NCBI GenBank assembly: GCA_025266875.1
Contig: JALLLT010000021.1
Coordinates: 434,001 to 498,000, forward strand
Direction: 5' to 3'
DNA from: Fennellomyces sp. T-0311
Taxonomy: Eukaryota > Mucoromycota > Mucoromycetes > Mucorales > Lichtheimiaceae
Length of the DNA: 64,000 nucleotides
Translations under genes and position numbers: made by a program
Shown here: positions 45,194 through 55,969 of the stretch, in pieces
How the letters are laid out: each line of letters opens with the position of its first letter
Numbering within the stretch: the stretch's first letter is position 1
Notes under the pieces: model-generated
Databases searched by the model: none
Seen by the model: the letters and a program-made list of their open reading frames with translations, nothing else
What the model was told of the DNA's origin: nothing

Positions 45194-46689
45194 ATGGCAA
45201 CCAACTCGCTTGTTGACTTTAGCACTCTTTCTCCCAAGTTCCGCGACCTTTATGCCAAGGCAAAAGATTTTGTCGAGGTAACAAAAAAACCACCACGCGC
45301 TGCTATTTTTAATTAAACTTTTCTGTGCTGATAAAATATCCCGATCAATAGAATGACTGTATTCCTGCAGAAAAATTATACCACGAGCAAATGGGCAAGG
45401 GTGACCAGCGATGGAAGGTGATTCCTGCTGTCATGGAAGAACTCAAGGCTAAGGCTCGTTCGCTCGGCTTGTGGAACCTCTTCCTCGGTCTCGAGTATCC
45501 CCAGGGTGCCGGACTAACAAACGTCGAATATGGATTGATCGCTGAGCTGTCAGGTCGCTCACACCTGGCTCCTGAAGCCATGAACTGCTCGGCACCTGAC
45601 ACCGGCAACATGGAAGTCTTTGCAAAGTACGGCACCAAGGCACAGCAAGACAAGTGGTTGACGCCATTGTTGAACGGCAAGATCCGCTCAGCTTTCGCCA
45701 TGACCGAACCCGCTGTCGCCTCGTCGGATGCTACCAACATTGAAACCAACATTCGTCGCGAGGGAAATGAATACGTTATCAACGGACGCAAGTGGTGGAT
45801 TTCGGGCGCTGGCGATCCTCGCTGTGCCGTCTTTTTGGTCATGGGCAAGTCCGACCCAGACAACAAGAACCGTCATCGCCAGCAGAGCCTGGTCATCGTT
45901 CCCGCGGGCACCCCTGGCATCAATATCGTCCGTCCCATGCACGTCTTCGGTTTCGATGACGCTCCCGAAGGCCACTGCGAGATCGTGTTCACGGATGTGC
46001 GCGTCCCCGTTGAGAATATCATCTTGGGCGAAGGACGTGGTTTCGAAGTCATCCAAGGCCGTCTCGGCCCTGGCCGCATCCATCACTGGTGAGAGTTTGT
46101 ACTGATGTATAGGATGCACAGAACCCTAACGTGGGTGTTTTTAATAGCATGCGTTGCATTGGTAAGGCTGAGCGGGCTTTAGAGTTGATGATTGCTCGTG
46201 TTACCGATCCTTCCCGTCGCACCTTTGGCAAGGGCTTGGCTGAGCACGGCACCATTGTTGCTGACATTGCCCAGTCTCGTATTGAGATTGATCAGTCCCG
46301 CTTCTTGGTTTTGAGCGCTGCCAGAAAGATTGATGAGGTCAAAGCAAAGGGTGCTAAGAAGGAAATTTCTATGGCCAAGGTATGCGGACTGGATCCATTT
46401 TGGTGCATTCGTGTGTTTAACTGGGAGAATATAGATTGCTGTGCCAACCATGCTTTTGAACGTTGTTGATCGTGCCATGCAAGCCCATGGTGCTGCTGGC
46501 ATCTCGCAGGATACTCCCTTGGCTGGCTTCTTTGTCCGCGCTCGTACCCTCCGTTACGCTGACGGTCCCGATGAGGTTCACCGAAACCAGCTCGGTAAGA
46601 CTGAACTTCGTCGTGCTGCTGAGATTGTCGAAAAGATGAATCAACAAAAGGCCAAGTCTGACAGCTTGATTGCTTCTGCCAAACTTTAA
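45194..46689 (+). CDS. Acyl-CoA dehydrogenase, ACAD10/11-like
   Basis: Model: exons 45194-45277, 45352-46088, 46148-46379, 46435-46689; 435 aa. FAD-dependent alpha,beta-dehydrogenation of acyl-CoA. Seen: [20 protein letters not shown] (N-terminal helices), [18 protein letters not shown] (FAD-binding signature), [52 protein letters not shown] after splicing, [15 protein letters not shown] and [11 protein letters not shown] near the C-terminus. These fit the ACAD10/11 branch, without the kinase-like domain that animal members carry. No mitochondrial presequence is obvious and the very C-terminus SAKL is PTS1-like, so a peroxisomal location is plausible. Codons are more GC-biased than in neighbours, suggesting high expression. 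Confidence 0.9.
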
Positions 46690-47293
46690 ACATCTGTACT
46701 GTTACCATTTACTATTATTAAAAACACCACTTGTACAAATCAAATTGTTATTATTTTTTGCAATCATCTAACGGTTCTATGACGCTTTGTATCCAGACAA
46801 AGGCTGGAACTGCCAGAGTCGGATAGAAGGTTAGTCCTATTACATGTATTATTCATTGTTTGAGTGCTTGCACATACATGTATAGCTTGATATGTATATT
46901 TTAGCCAAACTAAATTCATCGGGAGAATGAGATTGGCCAAGCCATACTAGTAGATACTTACGTTTATCGATATATAACTTGCGAAGAATCGAAAAACATA
47001 TCAAGATGATCTCTTTCAATGTGGTTTAATTAATAGGAACTACGTATTCGTTCTCTTAAATATGTATTATTGTACTGTATGTATGGAAAAGAGATTTTGC
47101 TATTGTTGCAATTGGCCATCCTACAAGCCAAGCTGGCAACCGGACAAGCAAGCCACCAATATACCAAGGGTATTGATGGTTGTAGCTACAGTAATTAAGT
47201 CTCTCTGTACGTACAAATAACGACAGCCATATTCATTTGATAACAGGTGCTGATAGCTCGTGTGGATTGGAAAAGCATATTAGGGTATCTCTT
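46690..47293. other. Convergent intergenic, shared 3' ends
   Basis: 604 bp between the stops of the acyl-CoA dehydrogenase (plus) and ZW10/Dsl1 (minus) genes. T/A-rich; ATTAAA at about 46718 may be the dehydrogenase poly(A) signal. No gene seen. Confidence 0.5.
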
Positions 47294-49873
47294 TTAATGT
47301 ACATTATCCCAGTTGACATCTTCATCTGCATCGCCCCATCCCCAGCCGTCGCCTCCTTCGTCTTCGTACTGTACCATCGATAACGGAGTGGCTTTCGACT
47401 GATCTGGCTTTGGCTTCTCTACTTGAGGCAGTGCAGATGATCGTGCTGGTTCAGCCGGTACTTGCTGTGACACTGGAGGAGAAGGATGAGTCGTGGATGG
47501 AGGTGACGGTTCGGCTGACTGGATCTCTTGAATCATGTTTTCGTCTGCATCGTCCCAACCCCAGCCATCTCCGCCCATATCATCATCATCCTGCACCATT
47601 GCCAATGACGATAGCTTAAGCTGACCCGTCTTTGGCGTTTGTTGCGGTTGTGGAGGCGATTGCACTGGTTCAGGTGGTACTTGCTCAACAATGGGCGAAT
47701 GGAACGTGTTTGGAGGTGGCGGATTGGTCGTTTGGATCTCACGAATCATGCTGGCACGTAGTTCAGTATCTGCAAAGAGCGCACATATCAAATGTATCAG
47801 CTCCTTCTTCTCAAACATGTAGAGTTCGCCCCGTCGATAAAGATCCATAATATCACGTAAATTCATCTCCAACATATCCTTCATATGCCAGAACTTGCGC
47901 CAGCTAGGTACTCGGTTCATAACCACGGGTTCCGTCGCAGGTTGATCGTTTGTATCAAACACATCCACCACTTGGATCAGGCTATTCAAACTTTGGGCGA
48001 TCAGATGTGAATCCTCGGCGCCAATGTCCGATAGATCTTCAATATCACCCAAGAGACGTGTAAGAACACTGTCCACAACCCGACTGACCAAATCAAAATA
48101 TACACGTTCGGAAATCACGGGTCGAAGGGTAACGGCGTAGCTGCGGATCTGATCAATCACTTGCTCGATGGCAGCGTCACAGGTCTGTTGCAGCTGTCGG
48201 TTCTCGGCAATACCCACAAACTTTCCCGTCTTGTTCAAAGCGTCCTGCAATACACGCACCCACTGTGCCATGGCTAACTCAAACCAAGACTCTCCCAAGA
48301 TTCGCACATTAAGCACAGAGTCTTTCAGATCGTTCTTTTTGTTGCTGTCGACAGTTTCTAGGAGACGCATTGTCAAGGTGTTGGCAAGCCAATAACAATC
48401 ATTCCGGAACACAAGCGATGATTGTGGGCTAGATAGGAATTGTGACCGGTGAAACTGAGGCATGATGGCGCGGAATAGATCGAGCAGATCGAATATGACG
48501 TCTAGGAGCTTGCTGGCTGAGACTGGATGGGATTGCTGCAAAATGGCTGCTTCCTTGGCAGTGTCGATCAACAGCAGTGATAACAGCTGTGGGGTTTGCG
48601 TGATTTGGTATCGCTGGGGCATGTTCGTCTTGGGGTCCAGATCAGCGACGTCTTCTACTTCGTACAGTTTTCGCAGCATCACACGACGACCTTCCAACAG
48701 CACCTTGTCACGACGCTTGTTTGCGAAATGGGTGTCGATATTCTCCACGTAGATGATAATGGAGCTAGGTTCGCTCGAGTCAAAAAATCCGTATTGCTGA
48801 ATGCAATTAGCTTCCAATACACGGGCAGCATCAGCAACGCAGTCGAAGTTTGAAAGTTCAGCTGCAGTCGATGGCACTGCAGGTGCAATGGCACGACTGA
48901 TGAGTTGCTGGAAGATTTCCGGTAATATCAAATTGCCAAACAGTCGCACCATCTTTGCATCCACCTGATGACCACCGAAGCATTGGGTGGATATAAACTT
49001 GAGTACCCTATCGACATTCTGGATAGTGACACAGGCGATGTCGTAGTTGTTCGTTCCCTGGTGTGCATGATCTAGGGATAGCGTGTTTCCTTGAACGGTG
49101 ACCTGGGCATTGTCACAGTGCTCAAAGAATGGTGCGACAATGTTCTTCATCATCGAACGCTTGACAGTAGCCATTTCACCGGACAGAATATCCAGCATAG
49201 AGAAGCATTCAAAGATATCCAGCAGCTGTGTCTCCTTGCCGGTTGGATAGACTTGCATGGACCGTGGCTCTTGTTTGTAAACGATGGCTGATGTTAGACG
49301 TTCCTTGAGTGTTTCGATCAGTTTCTCCTTTAATTGCGCATTCTTCTCGTTGAGCAGACAGGTCACAGTTTGCGAACCCCACTCTTGTTGCTGTGCAAGT
49401 GCCTGATCCACCGCCAACCAGCGTCGCGTCACCTCCTGAACGGGCGCCTGTGCAAGCTGCTGTTCACACGTATTCATATCCTTCACCAGATTGCTCAGCG
49501 CCTCCAACACCTTTATCTCTTCTTGGTTCTGCGCGGATCGCTGCTCTGTCTCGTGAAGCATACGCAAAGATTCGGCAATGTGTTGAGCAGGATCGGTTGT
49601 ATCGTCATTTCGTGCTTGACATTGCTCCAGAATCCCATCAAGTCGCGTATGAACTTGATGGCATCCAGAGTAAAGTGAAATGAAGCTGTCGAGATTGTCA
49701 CGCACGGTTTCAAACACTTGTTGTCGCAGGACGTTGGTATGTTGTTCCAACCCGTTTAAAATGGAGACCAGAGCATCGCTTTCAACTTGTTGGCTTTGGA
49801 GTAGAATGTCGCGTTCGGAATTGTCTTCGAAAATGGCCGAAATGAATTCTTGTTGTACCCTCGCTGTTGACAT
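47294..49873 (-). CDS. ZW10/Dsl1-type tethering subunit with tandem WxW acidic tail
   Basis: Single exon, 859 aa from MSTARVQQEFISAIF. The length and all-helical build, with early coiled coil, match ZW10/Dsl1, which in fungi tethers COPI vesicles at the ER (and in animals also acts at kinetochores). Middle and C-terminal helices such as VVMNRVPSWRKFWHMKDMLE and GELYMFEKKELIHLI fit the family's C-terminal domain. The tail, about residues 710-859, is a duplicated module: each copy starts with an EIQ-rich string, has a proline-rich stretch and ends in DGWGWDDADE or DGWGWGDADEDVNWD. Tryptophan-acidic motifs in yeast Dsl1 bind COPI coat subunits, so the tail may do the same. An upstream in-frame extension to 49933 uses no better start. 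Confidence 0.82.
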   Translation of the reverse strand: MSTARVQQEFISAIFEDNSERDILLQSQQVESDALVSILNGLEQHTNVLRQQVFETVRDNLDSFISLYSGCHQVHTRLDGILEQCQARNDDTTDPAQHIAESLRMLHETEQRSAQNQEEIKVLEALSNLVKDMNTCEQQLAQAPVQEVTRRWLAVDQALAQQQEWGSQTVTCLLNEKNAQLKEKLIETLKERLTSAIVYKQEPRSMQVYPTGKETQLLDIFECFSMLDILSGEMATVKRSMMKNIVAPFFEHCDNAQVTVQGNTLSLDHAHQGTNNYDIACVTIQNVDRVLKFISTQCFGGHQVDAKMVRLFGNLILPEIFQQLISRAIAPAVPSTAAELSNFDCVADAARVLEANCIQQYGFFDSSEPSSIIIYVENIDTHFANKRRDKVLLEGRRVMLRKLYEVEDVADLDPKTNMPQRYQITQTPQLLSLLLIDTAKEAAILQQSHPVSASKLLDVIFDLLDLFRAIMPQFHRSQFLSSPQSSLVFRNDCYWLANTLTMRLLETVDSNKKNDLKDSVLNVRILGESWFELAMAQWVRVLQDALNKTGKFVGIAENRQLQQTCDAAIEQVIDQIRSYAVTLRPVISERVYFDLVSRVVDSVLTRLLGDIEDLSDIGAEDSHLIAQSLNSLIQVVDVFDTNDQPATEPVVMNRVPSWRKFWHMKDMLEMNLRDIMDLYRRGELYMFEKKELIHLICALFADTELRASMIREIQTTNPPPPNTFHSPIVEQVPPEPVQSPPQPQQTPKTGQLKLSSLAMVQDDDDMGGDGWGWDDADENMIQEIQSAEPSPPSTTHPSPPVSQQVPAEPARSSALPQVEKPKPDQSKATPLSMVQYEDEGGDGWGWGDADEDVNWDNVH
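47300..47745 (-). repeat. In-frame tandem duplication encoding two WxW acidic modules
   Basis: Two successive copies of about 72 codons (roughly 47745-47530 and 47529-47300). Each carries EIQ, a Pro-rich linker with VPPEP or VPAEP, a Lys/Gln segment, an LSSLAMVQ or TPLSMVQ string and an acidic WGW motif. Sequence divergence between copies shows the duplication is not recent. Confidence 0.75.
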
Positions 49874-50135
49874 TCTGGATGAGTCGGGCGCGTGTTGCGA
49901 AAGACGAATTATTTTATTCCGTCTGTATCTCACCTAAATTGCTACACAGAACCTGGAACTGATCTATCAACCGTAAAATCACTTTGTACCGTCTTGAATG
50001 AATCTTCAACATGAATCACTCATCCTCCACAGGCAGTAGCTTATAAGATATGGCAGAAATCTCATTTCCTCTGTGGCCTCGACTGGACACATAGTCATCG
50101 CTTGGTAAAGAAACATTTGCTTAGACAAGGCCATG

Positions 50136-51392
50136 TTAACGCAGCGGCTCATTTTGATATTGTAACACACGCTGCATACCATCATAAGATATCATTTCAG
50201 TCATAATGTTAACATACATTGCTTTCCAATATTGGATAGAGAGTCGAGCCGCACCAAACAAGCGACTATTATTATAATTAGGAGCACCGTGAAGATCAAG
50301 TAAACAACTGACTCCCTCGATCCACGGCATAGCTCAGAACCTGGCAATCGCAAAGACACAGAAGATCAACCCAAGCGACGTAAATATTCTCCATTTTGAA
50401 TACTCCCTTTGTTCCACGCCCATCAAACCTCAATGATCAATAATACAGGCGGCAATGACCTAGTACGCAAATTGTTGGCCTCCATCGCCAACTTTGCTTT
50501 TTTGTGCTGTACCTGTGGACAAACAAATGTACTCAGCGACGTGGCTACGCCAAGTATTGGTACTGATACGACGTTGGCAAATATATAGTATGTCCCCAGC
50601 AGACCACCTGATAAAGTATCAGAATTCGTCTTTCTGTGCTTGGCACTCACGTATCAATCCATACATAGCCATGTGCATCTAATCAGAAAAGTGTTTGTTA
50701 GTTTGTGTATACCACGAAGCAAGGCGGATCAAAATGAACCCGAACACTTTTCTCAGGCACCGGTGTCCCGAATGCTCTAGTATTGATTGCAAAGACTATG
50801 GAACAGATTATGAGGCCACATGAAAAGGCAAAGAACGGCGAAAAAGTTCTGCCCCCATCTCTGGCAAGACTTGAGTTGCACCCTACAAAACGCGAGAGAT
50901 AATCATTTACTGGAATCTTCAGCAAAGTGCAGATTTATATGTACCTGCTTGTATCGCGAGTGAAGAACCTCGCGTGATGAAAAGAACCCCAGCAAATACG
51001 ATATTATTTATAAGATCCACCACTAACTTCGTCTGGCATTGGGTTATATGCCATACAAACAGAAAACCCAAAATAAAAAGAAAAGTGTAACCGACAACCA
51101 TGAGAAGCAACTTTGAAATGATCCATTGATTAGTCGTACTACTTTTCATTGGAAAATGAGTATATCTAGCAACTTCATTCTTCCGTGTCGTCCCATTTGT
51201 AGTTTCAGTTTGCTTTAGCCATGGAAAGGAGGTGAATCTCATGTATCCATGAGAAATGTATCTAAGCTATGTAAGCTCTTTATGGCATAGAGCCAGATCG
51301 TCCCGCATTTTGTTTACCCGACCCAGCCCAAAGCACAGATTCTACTTTTTGTACAATGTGAATCCATAAAAGGCTGTTTCATGTTCCCTCAT
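50136..51392 (-). CDS. Multi-pass membrane protein, receptor-like, N-terminus uncertain
   Basis: Tentative model: exons 51392-51346, 51261-50945, 50882-50740, 50678-50651, 50607-50513, 50402-50341, 50265-50136; 273 aa, divisible by three with all phases matching. Five hydrophobic helices: SKLLLMVVGYTFLFILGFLF, LVVDLINNIVFAGVLFI, FFAFSCGLIICSIVFAI, LLGTYYIFANVVSVPILGVA, and WRIFTSLGLIFCVFAIA. Loops are polar with Cys residues (AGCNSS, FVCPQ) and the tail is polar. The layout suggests part of a seven-helix receptor whose first helices could lie in unresolved upstream exons (51393-51540). The donor ending exon 3 could instead be at 50712, giving a 34-nt intron. I do not recognise the family. Confidence 0.45.
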
Positions 51393-51688
51393 CTGTAAAC
51401 AGTGTACAAAACAAAGAGATGAGCCTATCGATATTGGGCAGACAGTGGTCTCATGAGCGACCGGACAATCAGATCGTCGATGTATCAAAAGTATCTGTTG
51501 CCTCCATGCAGCAGCGCTTAGAACGCTTTTGACCACCTTTTGGTTCTACAGTGTGTCCTGATATATAAAGTATATATGGATACATAATGCTAATAATTTT
51601 AATTTTACATGCAGTAGCAATACATAGTAGTAATATCTGCAATTACAGAACAATACGTGCAGGGAGCTACTTTTCGACGACTAATAGT

Positions 51689-53061
51689 TTATAGATGGTC
51701 ATATAGTTTGATCTCCACGCCGAAACGGGTTCGAATCTCCTCCAGAACTTTTTCATCATCATTTCGGGTAATAAAGCTGATTGCTATAGCCTCTGTACCA
51801 AAGCGACCGGCACGGTTCACGCGATGAACGTATGTTTCTGCACTTTGGGGCATGTCATAATTGATGACAAGGTTGACTCGACGGACGTCCACACCGCGAC
51901 CGAAAATATCTGTAGCAACCATGATGCGTGTTTCAAAGTTCCTGAAGGCATTGTATAGCTGAAGGCGCTTGCATTGGTCCAGGTCTGAATGAATGGATGT
52001 GCTTGGAAAGGAGCAATCGCGCAGAATATTGTCCAGTTCAATGGCGCGCGGGATGGCGTTCACAAATATGCATATTTGTTCAAAGTCAAGCTTGTCCATG
52101 ATCTCGGTGAGCACCCTGGTCTTTTCATATTCCAGGACACGGAGATAGCGCTGCTGGAGTTTCGATGATATAAGTTTTCCGTCGTCTACTTGGATTTCCA
52201 CTGGCTCACGCATAAATTTCCGGCAGACCTTCTGTACTTCTGTTGGTAGTGTCGCTGAGAACATCATCACCTGCATCCTCTGGGGCATCGCGAAGAATAC
52301 TTCTTGAACTTCCCTACGCATGGCTTGATAAGGCCGTTGTTAGCTGCATACCTCCCTGACGTTCGAGAAATATGAAAGGCGTGTAAATACCGAGATCCTT
52401 CAACAGCATGTCGCATTCATCCAGGATGAAGAACTTGGCCTCATTCAGTACCACGTAGTGTCTTCGCAACAGATCAAAGAGCCGACCAGGGGTGGCCACG
52501 ATGATATGCGGACATGTGCGAGGATTGTTCAGTTTTGCGATATCGTCCACAATTGATGTGCCGCCAAAGAGGGCTCCTGTCCGCACGTTTGACATGTACC
52601 GGGAAAGGCGATGGTAATCATTTCGTAGCTGATATGCCAGCTCGCGCGTGTGACACAGTACAACGACAGACACAACACCGTCGACGGGCTCAATTTGGTG
52701 CAACGTCGCTAAAATAAACACGGCGGATTTTCCTGTGCCAGGTTTTGCTTGACATATCATGTCCTTGCCTAACATTGCCAGCGGAATACATTCAGCTTGG
52801 ACTATGATGCAACGCCAAAAGGCTATCAGTTAATCATGTATCTTTTACACTCAGCCCTTTTTCACCTTCAGAAGGGCGTTCGAATCCAAGGTCACTGATG
52901 CAGCGGTGTAGCTGGGGCCTGAGCATAAAGTCGTTGAATCGAACATTTGAAAGAGTGCTGCTGTACTGATGACCAGTCGTTGATGCTTGTTCAGTGGTTT
53001 GGAAGACTTCATCCTCGTCACACCCCATTAGATCATCACCGTCAGCAGCTTGAGATAGCAT
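51689..53061 (-). CDS. UAP56/Sub2-like DEAD-box RNA helicase, motifs intact
   Basis: Model: exons 53061-52866, 52801-52391, 52323-51689; 413 aa. Sub2/UAP56 ATPases act in spliceosome assembly and TREX-dependent mRNA export. Motifs in order: FNDFMLRPQLHRCISDLGFE (Q-region), AKPGTGKS (I), CHTRELAYQL (Ia), ATPGR (Ib), LDECD (II, the Sub2-type DECD), FSATLP (III), ICIFVNAIPRA (IV), VATDIFGRGVD (V), HRVNRAGRFG (VI). Compared with orthodox UAP56 it is more divergent than expected, so it may be a second copy beside a canonical gene elsewhere. Intron positions and phases match the degenerate paralog at 33866-35258 exactly, and exon 2 is 411 nt in both. Confidence 0.9.
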
Positions 53062-53472
53062 GATCCCCTTTTTCAAAAGTGCGAAAAAGGCGAGCTGTCA
53101 CTTTAGCTTGGCGTTTTCAAACATTGCATAATTTCCCAGTAAGAAAAAGAGGGCATAACACACCTTGCTTTCGTTCACTTTGTCTTTGGTAGCGGAAAGA
53201 GAGCGACCAATGTTGCCGTAATCCACTTTGGACCTGTTCAAGCTCGCATGACTGCTTCCAAAACGAAAATGCCACCACGCGTTATGTCACTTTTAATTTT
53301 TTACTGGCACGTACGTATTGGGGAATTTGAAGGTGGGCGAAATGCCTGATTAGATGTAGCCGGGAATACAGATAGTCTGTACGACCGAAGCTCTGGGACA
53401 TATATATATATATATATATCCTTGTGTTCCGAACATTTTACGTCGTATCTCTTTCCAGCTCCCAGCCAAGCT
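53062..53472. promoter_or_regulatory. Divergent promoter between Sub2-like and F-box genes
   Basis: 411 bp between the two start codons, containing an (AT)n tract at 53401-53419 that sits 54-72 bp before the F-box ATG and may act as its TATA element. Otherwise unremarkable. Confidence 0.45.
53401..53419. repeat. (TA)n microsatellite in F-box promoter
   Basis: 19 bp of alternating T and A about 54 bp before the F-box start codon. Simple repeat at the position expected for a TATA box. Confidence 0.8.
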
Positions 53473-55330
53473 ATGACTCCAATCAAAAACGCGTACGGCG
53501 CTATAGTCACAACTGTGACATCCCCCATCTCCACAGTGGAAAGGGCATTACAGGAACGAAAGCAACGCACGGCTCAAAAGCGAATAGAGAAGCAAGCATC
53601 TAAAGAAGCAGAAGTCTGCCTCACCTTGGGACGGAGCTACAGAAAACGAAATAATCTGCTGGCAGCACGGGACGTTTACAAACAAGGTCTCTTGTCTTTA
53701 TCGATGGACGATGCTCAACACACGCATCTGCAAAAGGAATTGCAAGTCGTTTCAGCCACGATACGTGCCTATAACCGGCAACTTTTCATTATTCCACAGG
53801 AGATATGGTATAGAATATTCAAACACCTCCGCACATATAGAGATCTTTGGCAGTGCGCTATGGCCTCCAACACATGGTACAACATTTTGACGAACGTATC
53901 TGAATTCTGGAACCCCCCATGGTGCACGGACAGCTGGGAATGGATAGCAAAAAAGCATTCAGCCTCTGACACCGAACCGTCTACAATACAAATTGGTCGC
54001 ACAGAACCTGGATTCTTATTCCATGGGAATGAATGGTGGTTTCAGGATCTCTTCACCGTATTAGCATGCTGGTCAGAAAACACCTTTGAAGTGATTGGTA
54101 TACGTTACCCTCCTTATCAAAAATGCCTGTAACAGTTATTAACATACGGAGTTTCTACAGTTTTCGAAAATATGGATATACGAAGCCCCTTGGCATATTG
54201 TGTCGCACAAATGCTGCAGTCCATTAGCCCACCATTTCGACAAGTTGTATTCGGGAACAATACCAATATGGAAATTCGGGATGTCAAGCATATATTGAAT
54301 TCATGTACAAGAACAGAATGTGTCTTATTTTCAGGCTTCCCAAAAACATTGCGAAGAATTTGCCAGCACCCACGATATCGAACTTTCATCATTGACATAT
54401 CTCCAGTGGACCTTTCACAGCGAAGATGGATTACAAATACTTCCCGGTGTAATTCGTCGATGTCCAAATCTGATACACCTTACCATGGACGACAATACAC
54501 ACAAGTATACCACTTACTACAGACGTAGTATAGAACAAGCACTTGAGCATTGCCCTCAGCTCAAATGCTTGAATGTTGGGACTCGGCTGAAACTAATCGA
54601 TAAAGGAATATCTAAAATCGATGACAATTTCTGGAGTACGGACACCACCACATCGCACAAGTCTTCGACTGCTCAGGGGATCCGTGTATTAAAGTACTTG
54701 TACTGGTGGACGCATGACGACCTTCGCTTTATCATGGACAAGTCATACAAATCTTTGGAATCTCTATACCTAAGCTACAGCAACTATCAGGATAAACACA
54801 CTGATTTGCTGCCCTTACTCTCTCTGTATGGGGCGCCCAATCTGCGAAAAGTGACTTTCCGATTATGGTCTGAAGGTTATACGGAGCCGCCGTCATCAAT
54901 TATAAACGACTTGATAGCATTCTTCTCCTCCGCTTGCTCTTTGGAGGAAATTGCTATTGACTTTGGATGGCTACACTCTGAAAACTATGCTATCCCCAAG
55001 GTCAACGATATATTGCTGACCATTGGCAGAAATTGTCGCTTACTCCGTCGACTAGAAGTTATTGGGAATATCCATTTTACAGCCGATACGATGCTTGAAT
55101 TTGCAGCGACGGCTGGATCCAGCCTTACCCACTTGGAGATCCCTATGGATAATCAGCCACGTGTAGTTGAACTTGTACAAAAGCTCACCACACTAGTTTA
55201 CTTCAGATTCTCCAATATCTGCTACGGTCGAAACGATTCAACCGACAATCAGCACTCCTGGTCATGTATGGATTCCATTGAGCGTATCATCGAAGACCGT
55301 AAGAAATCAATAAGAGGGCTGATATCATAA
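53473..55330 (+). CDS. F-box protein with leucine-rich C-terminal region
   Basis: Model: exons 53473-54097, 54161-54282, 54335-55330; 580 aa. The N-terminus (about residues 35-95) resembles a TPR pair: LTLGRSYRKRNNLLAARDVY then QGLLSLSMDD. An F-box follows (FIIPQEIWYRIFKHLRTYRD, CAMASNTWYNIL). The rest has irregular leucine-rich repeats (CPNLIHLTMDD, CPQLKCLNVGT, SLESLYLSY, APNLRKVTFRL, SLTHLEIPMD). F-box proteins recruit targets to SCF ubiquitin ligases; target unknown. An apparent TAA at 54130 and a frame change near 54330 disappear when introns of 63 and 52 nt are removed, both with correct phase; the second donor (GTCAAG) is weak, so a minor decay cannot be fully excluded. A dead relative lies downstream. 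Confidence 0.75.
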
Positions 55331-55969
55331 CTGAGCATACATAATGTATTGTAAATAGTCCCACGTACGCATCAAAATCCCTAATATATAAAAACAAATT
55401 TGTATCATATGTACCCAACCTCCTAAAAATCCATTTGGATACGTTTTTATTGCTAAAGCTGAAAGCATATGACATACAATGCATAAGTTAGCTGAACCGT
55501 CAAGGTATTTTAATACAATCTCGCACCGCATGATCACGTAACTTTCGATTGAAGTCAAATATACTTATATATATATATAGGAAAACTGCTGGAAAGTATT
55601 ATACGCCTACACTTTAATGCTTAGCCGTACGTAGACAGCTTTAGAGAAGACGTTCATCTGGTTCCTTGTACCACAGAACTCCTAGAATGTATATTGCTCT
55701 TCTGATGCCAGCTTTCTTTTCTGCGATACATATATCTCTTCAAATTACCCTACGTATGCTGGCAGTCAAAACGCATGCAGTGCCGTTTTCAGAGCAATGA
55801 GGCCTCTGCTTTCTTTCTCAAAAAGACTTAATCAAATAGAGGCACAATCCATGATTCAAACATTGGTCTCCGGAGAAGGGAAGGGTTACTTTTCTTCAGA
55901 ACTAGATTACAAAAAGTCAAGACAATAGCTCGGAAAAGTCAACGCAAATGGAAACACAATCCATAGCTT
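55331..55969. other. Intergenic between F-box gene and its relic
   Basis: AT-rich, with another short TATATA run near 55567-55580. No gene supported. Some of 55790-55969 may be the mutated N-terminal part of the relic. Confidence 0.45.

Noticed and set aside
54130..54132. Premature TAA making the F-box gene a pseudogene
   Set aside because: A 63-nt GT-AG intron with a TTAAC branch site removes the stop and keeps the phase.
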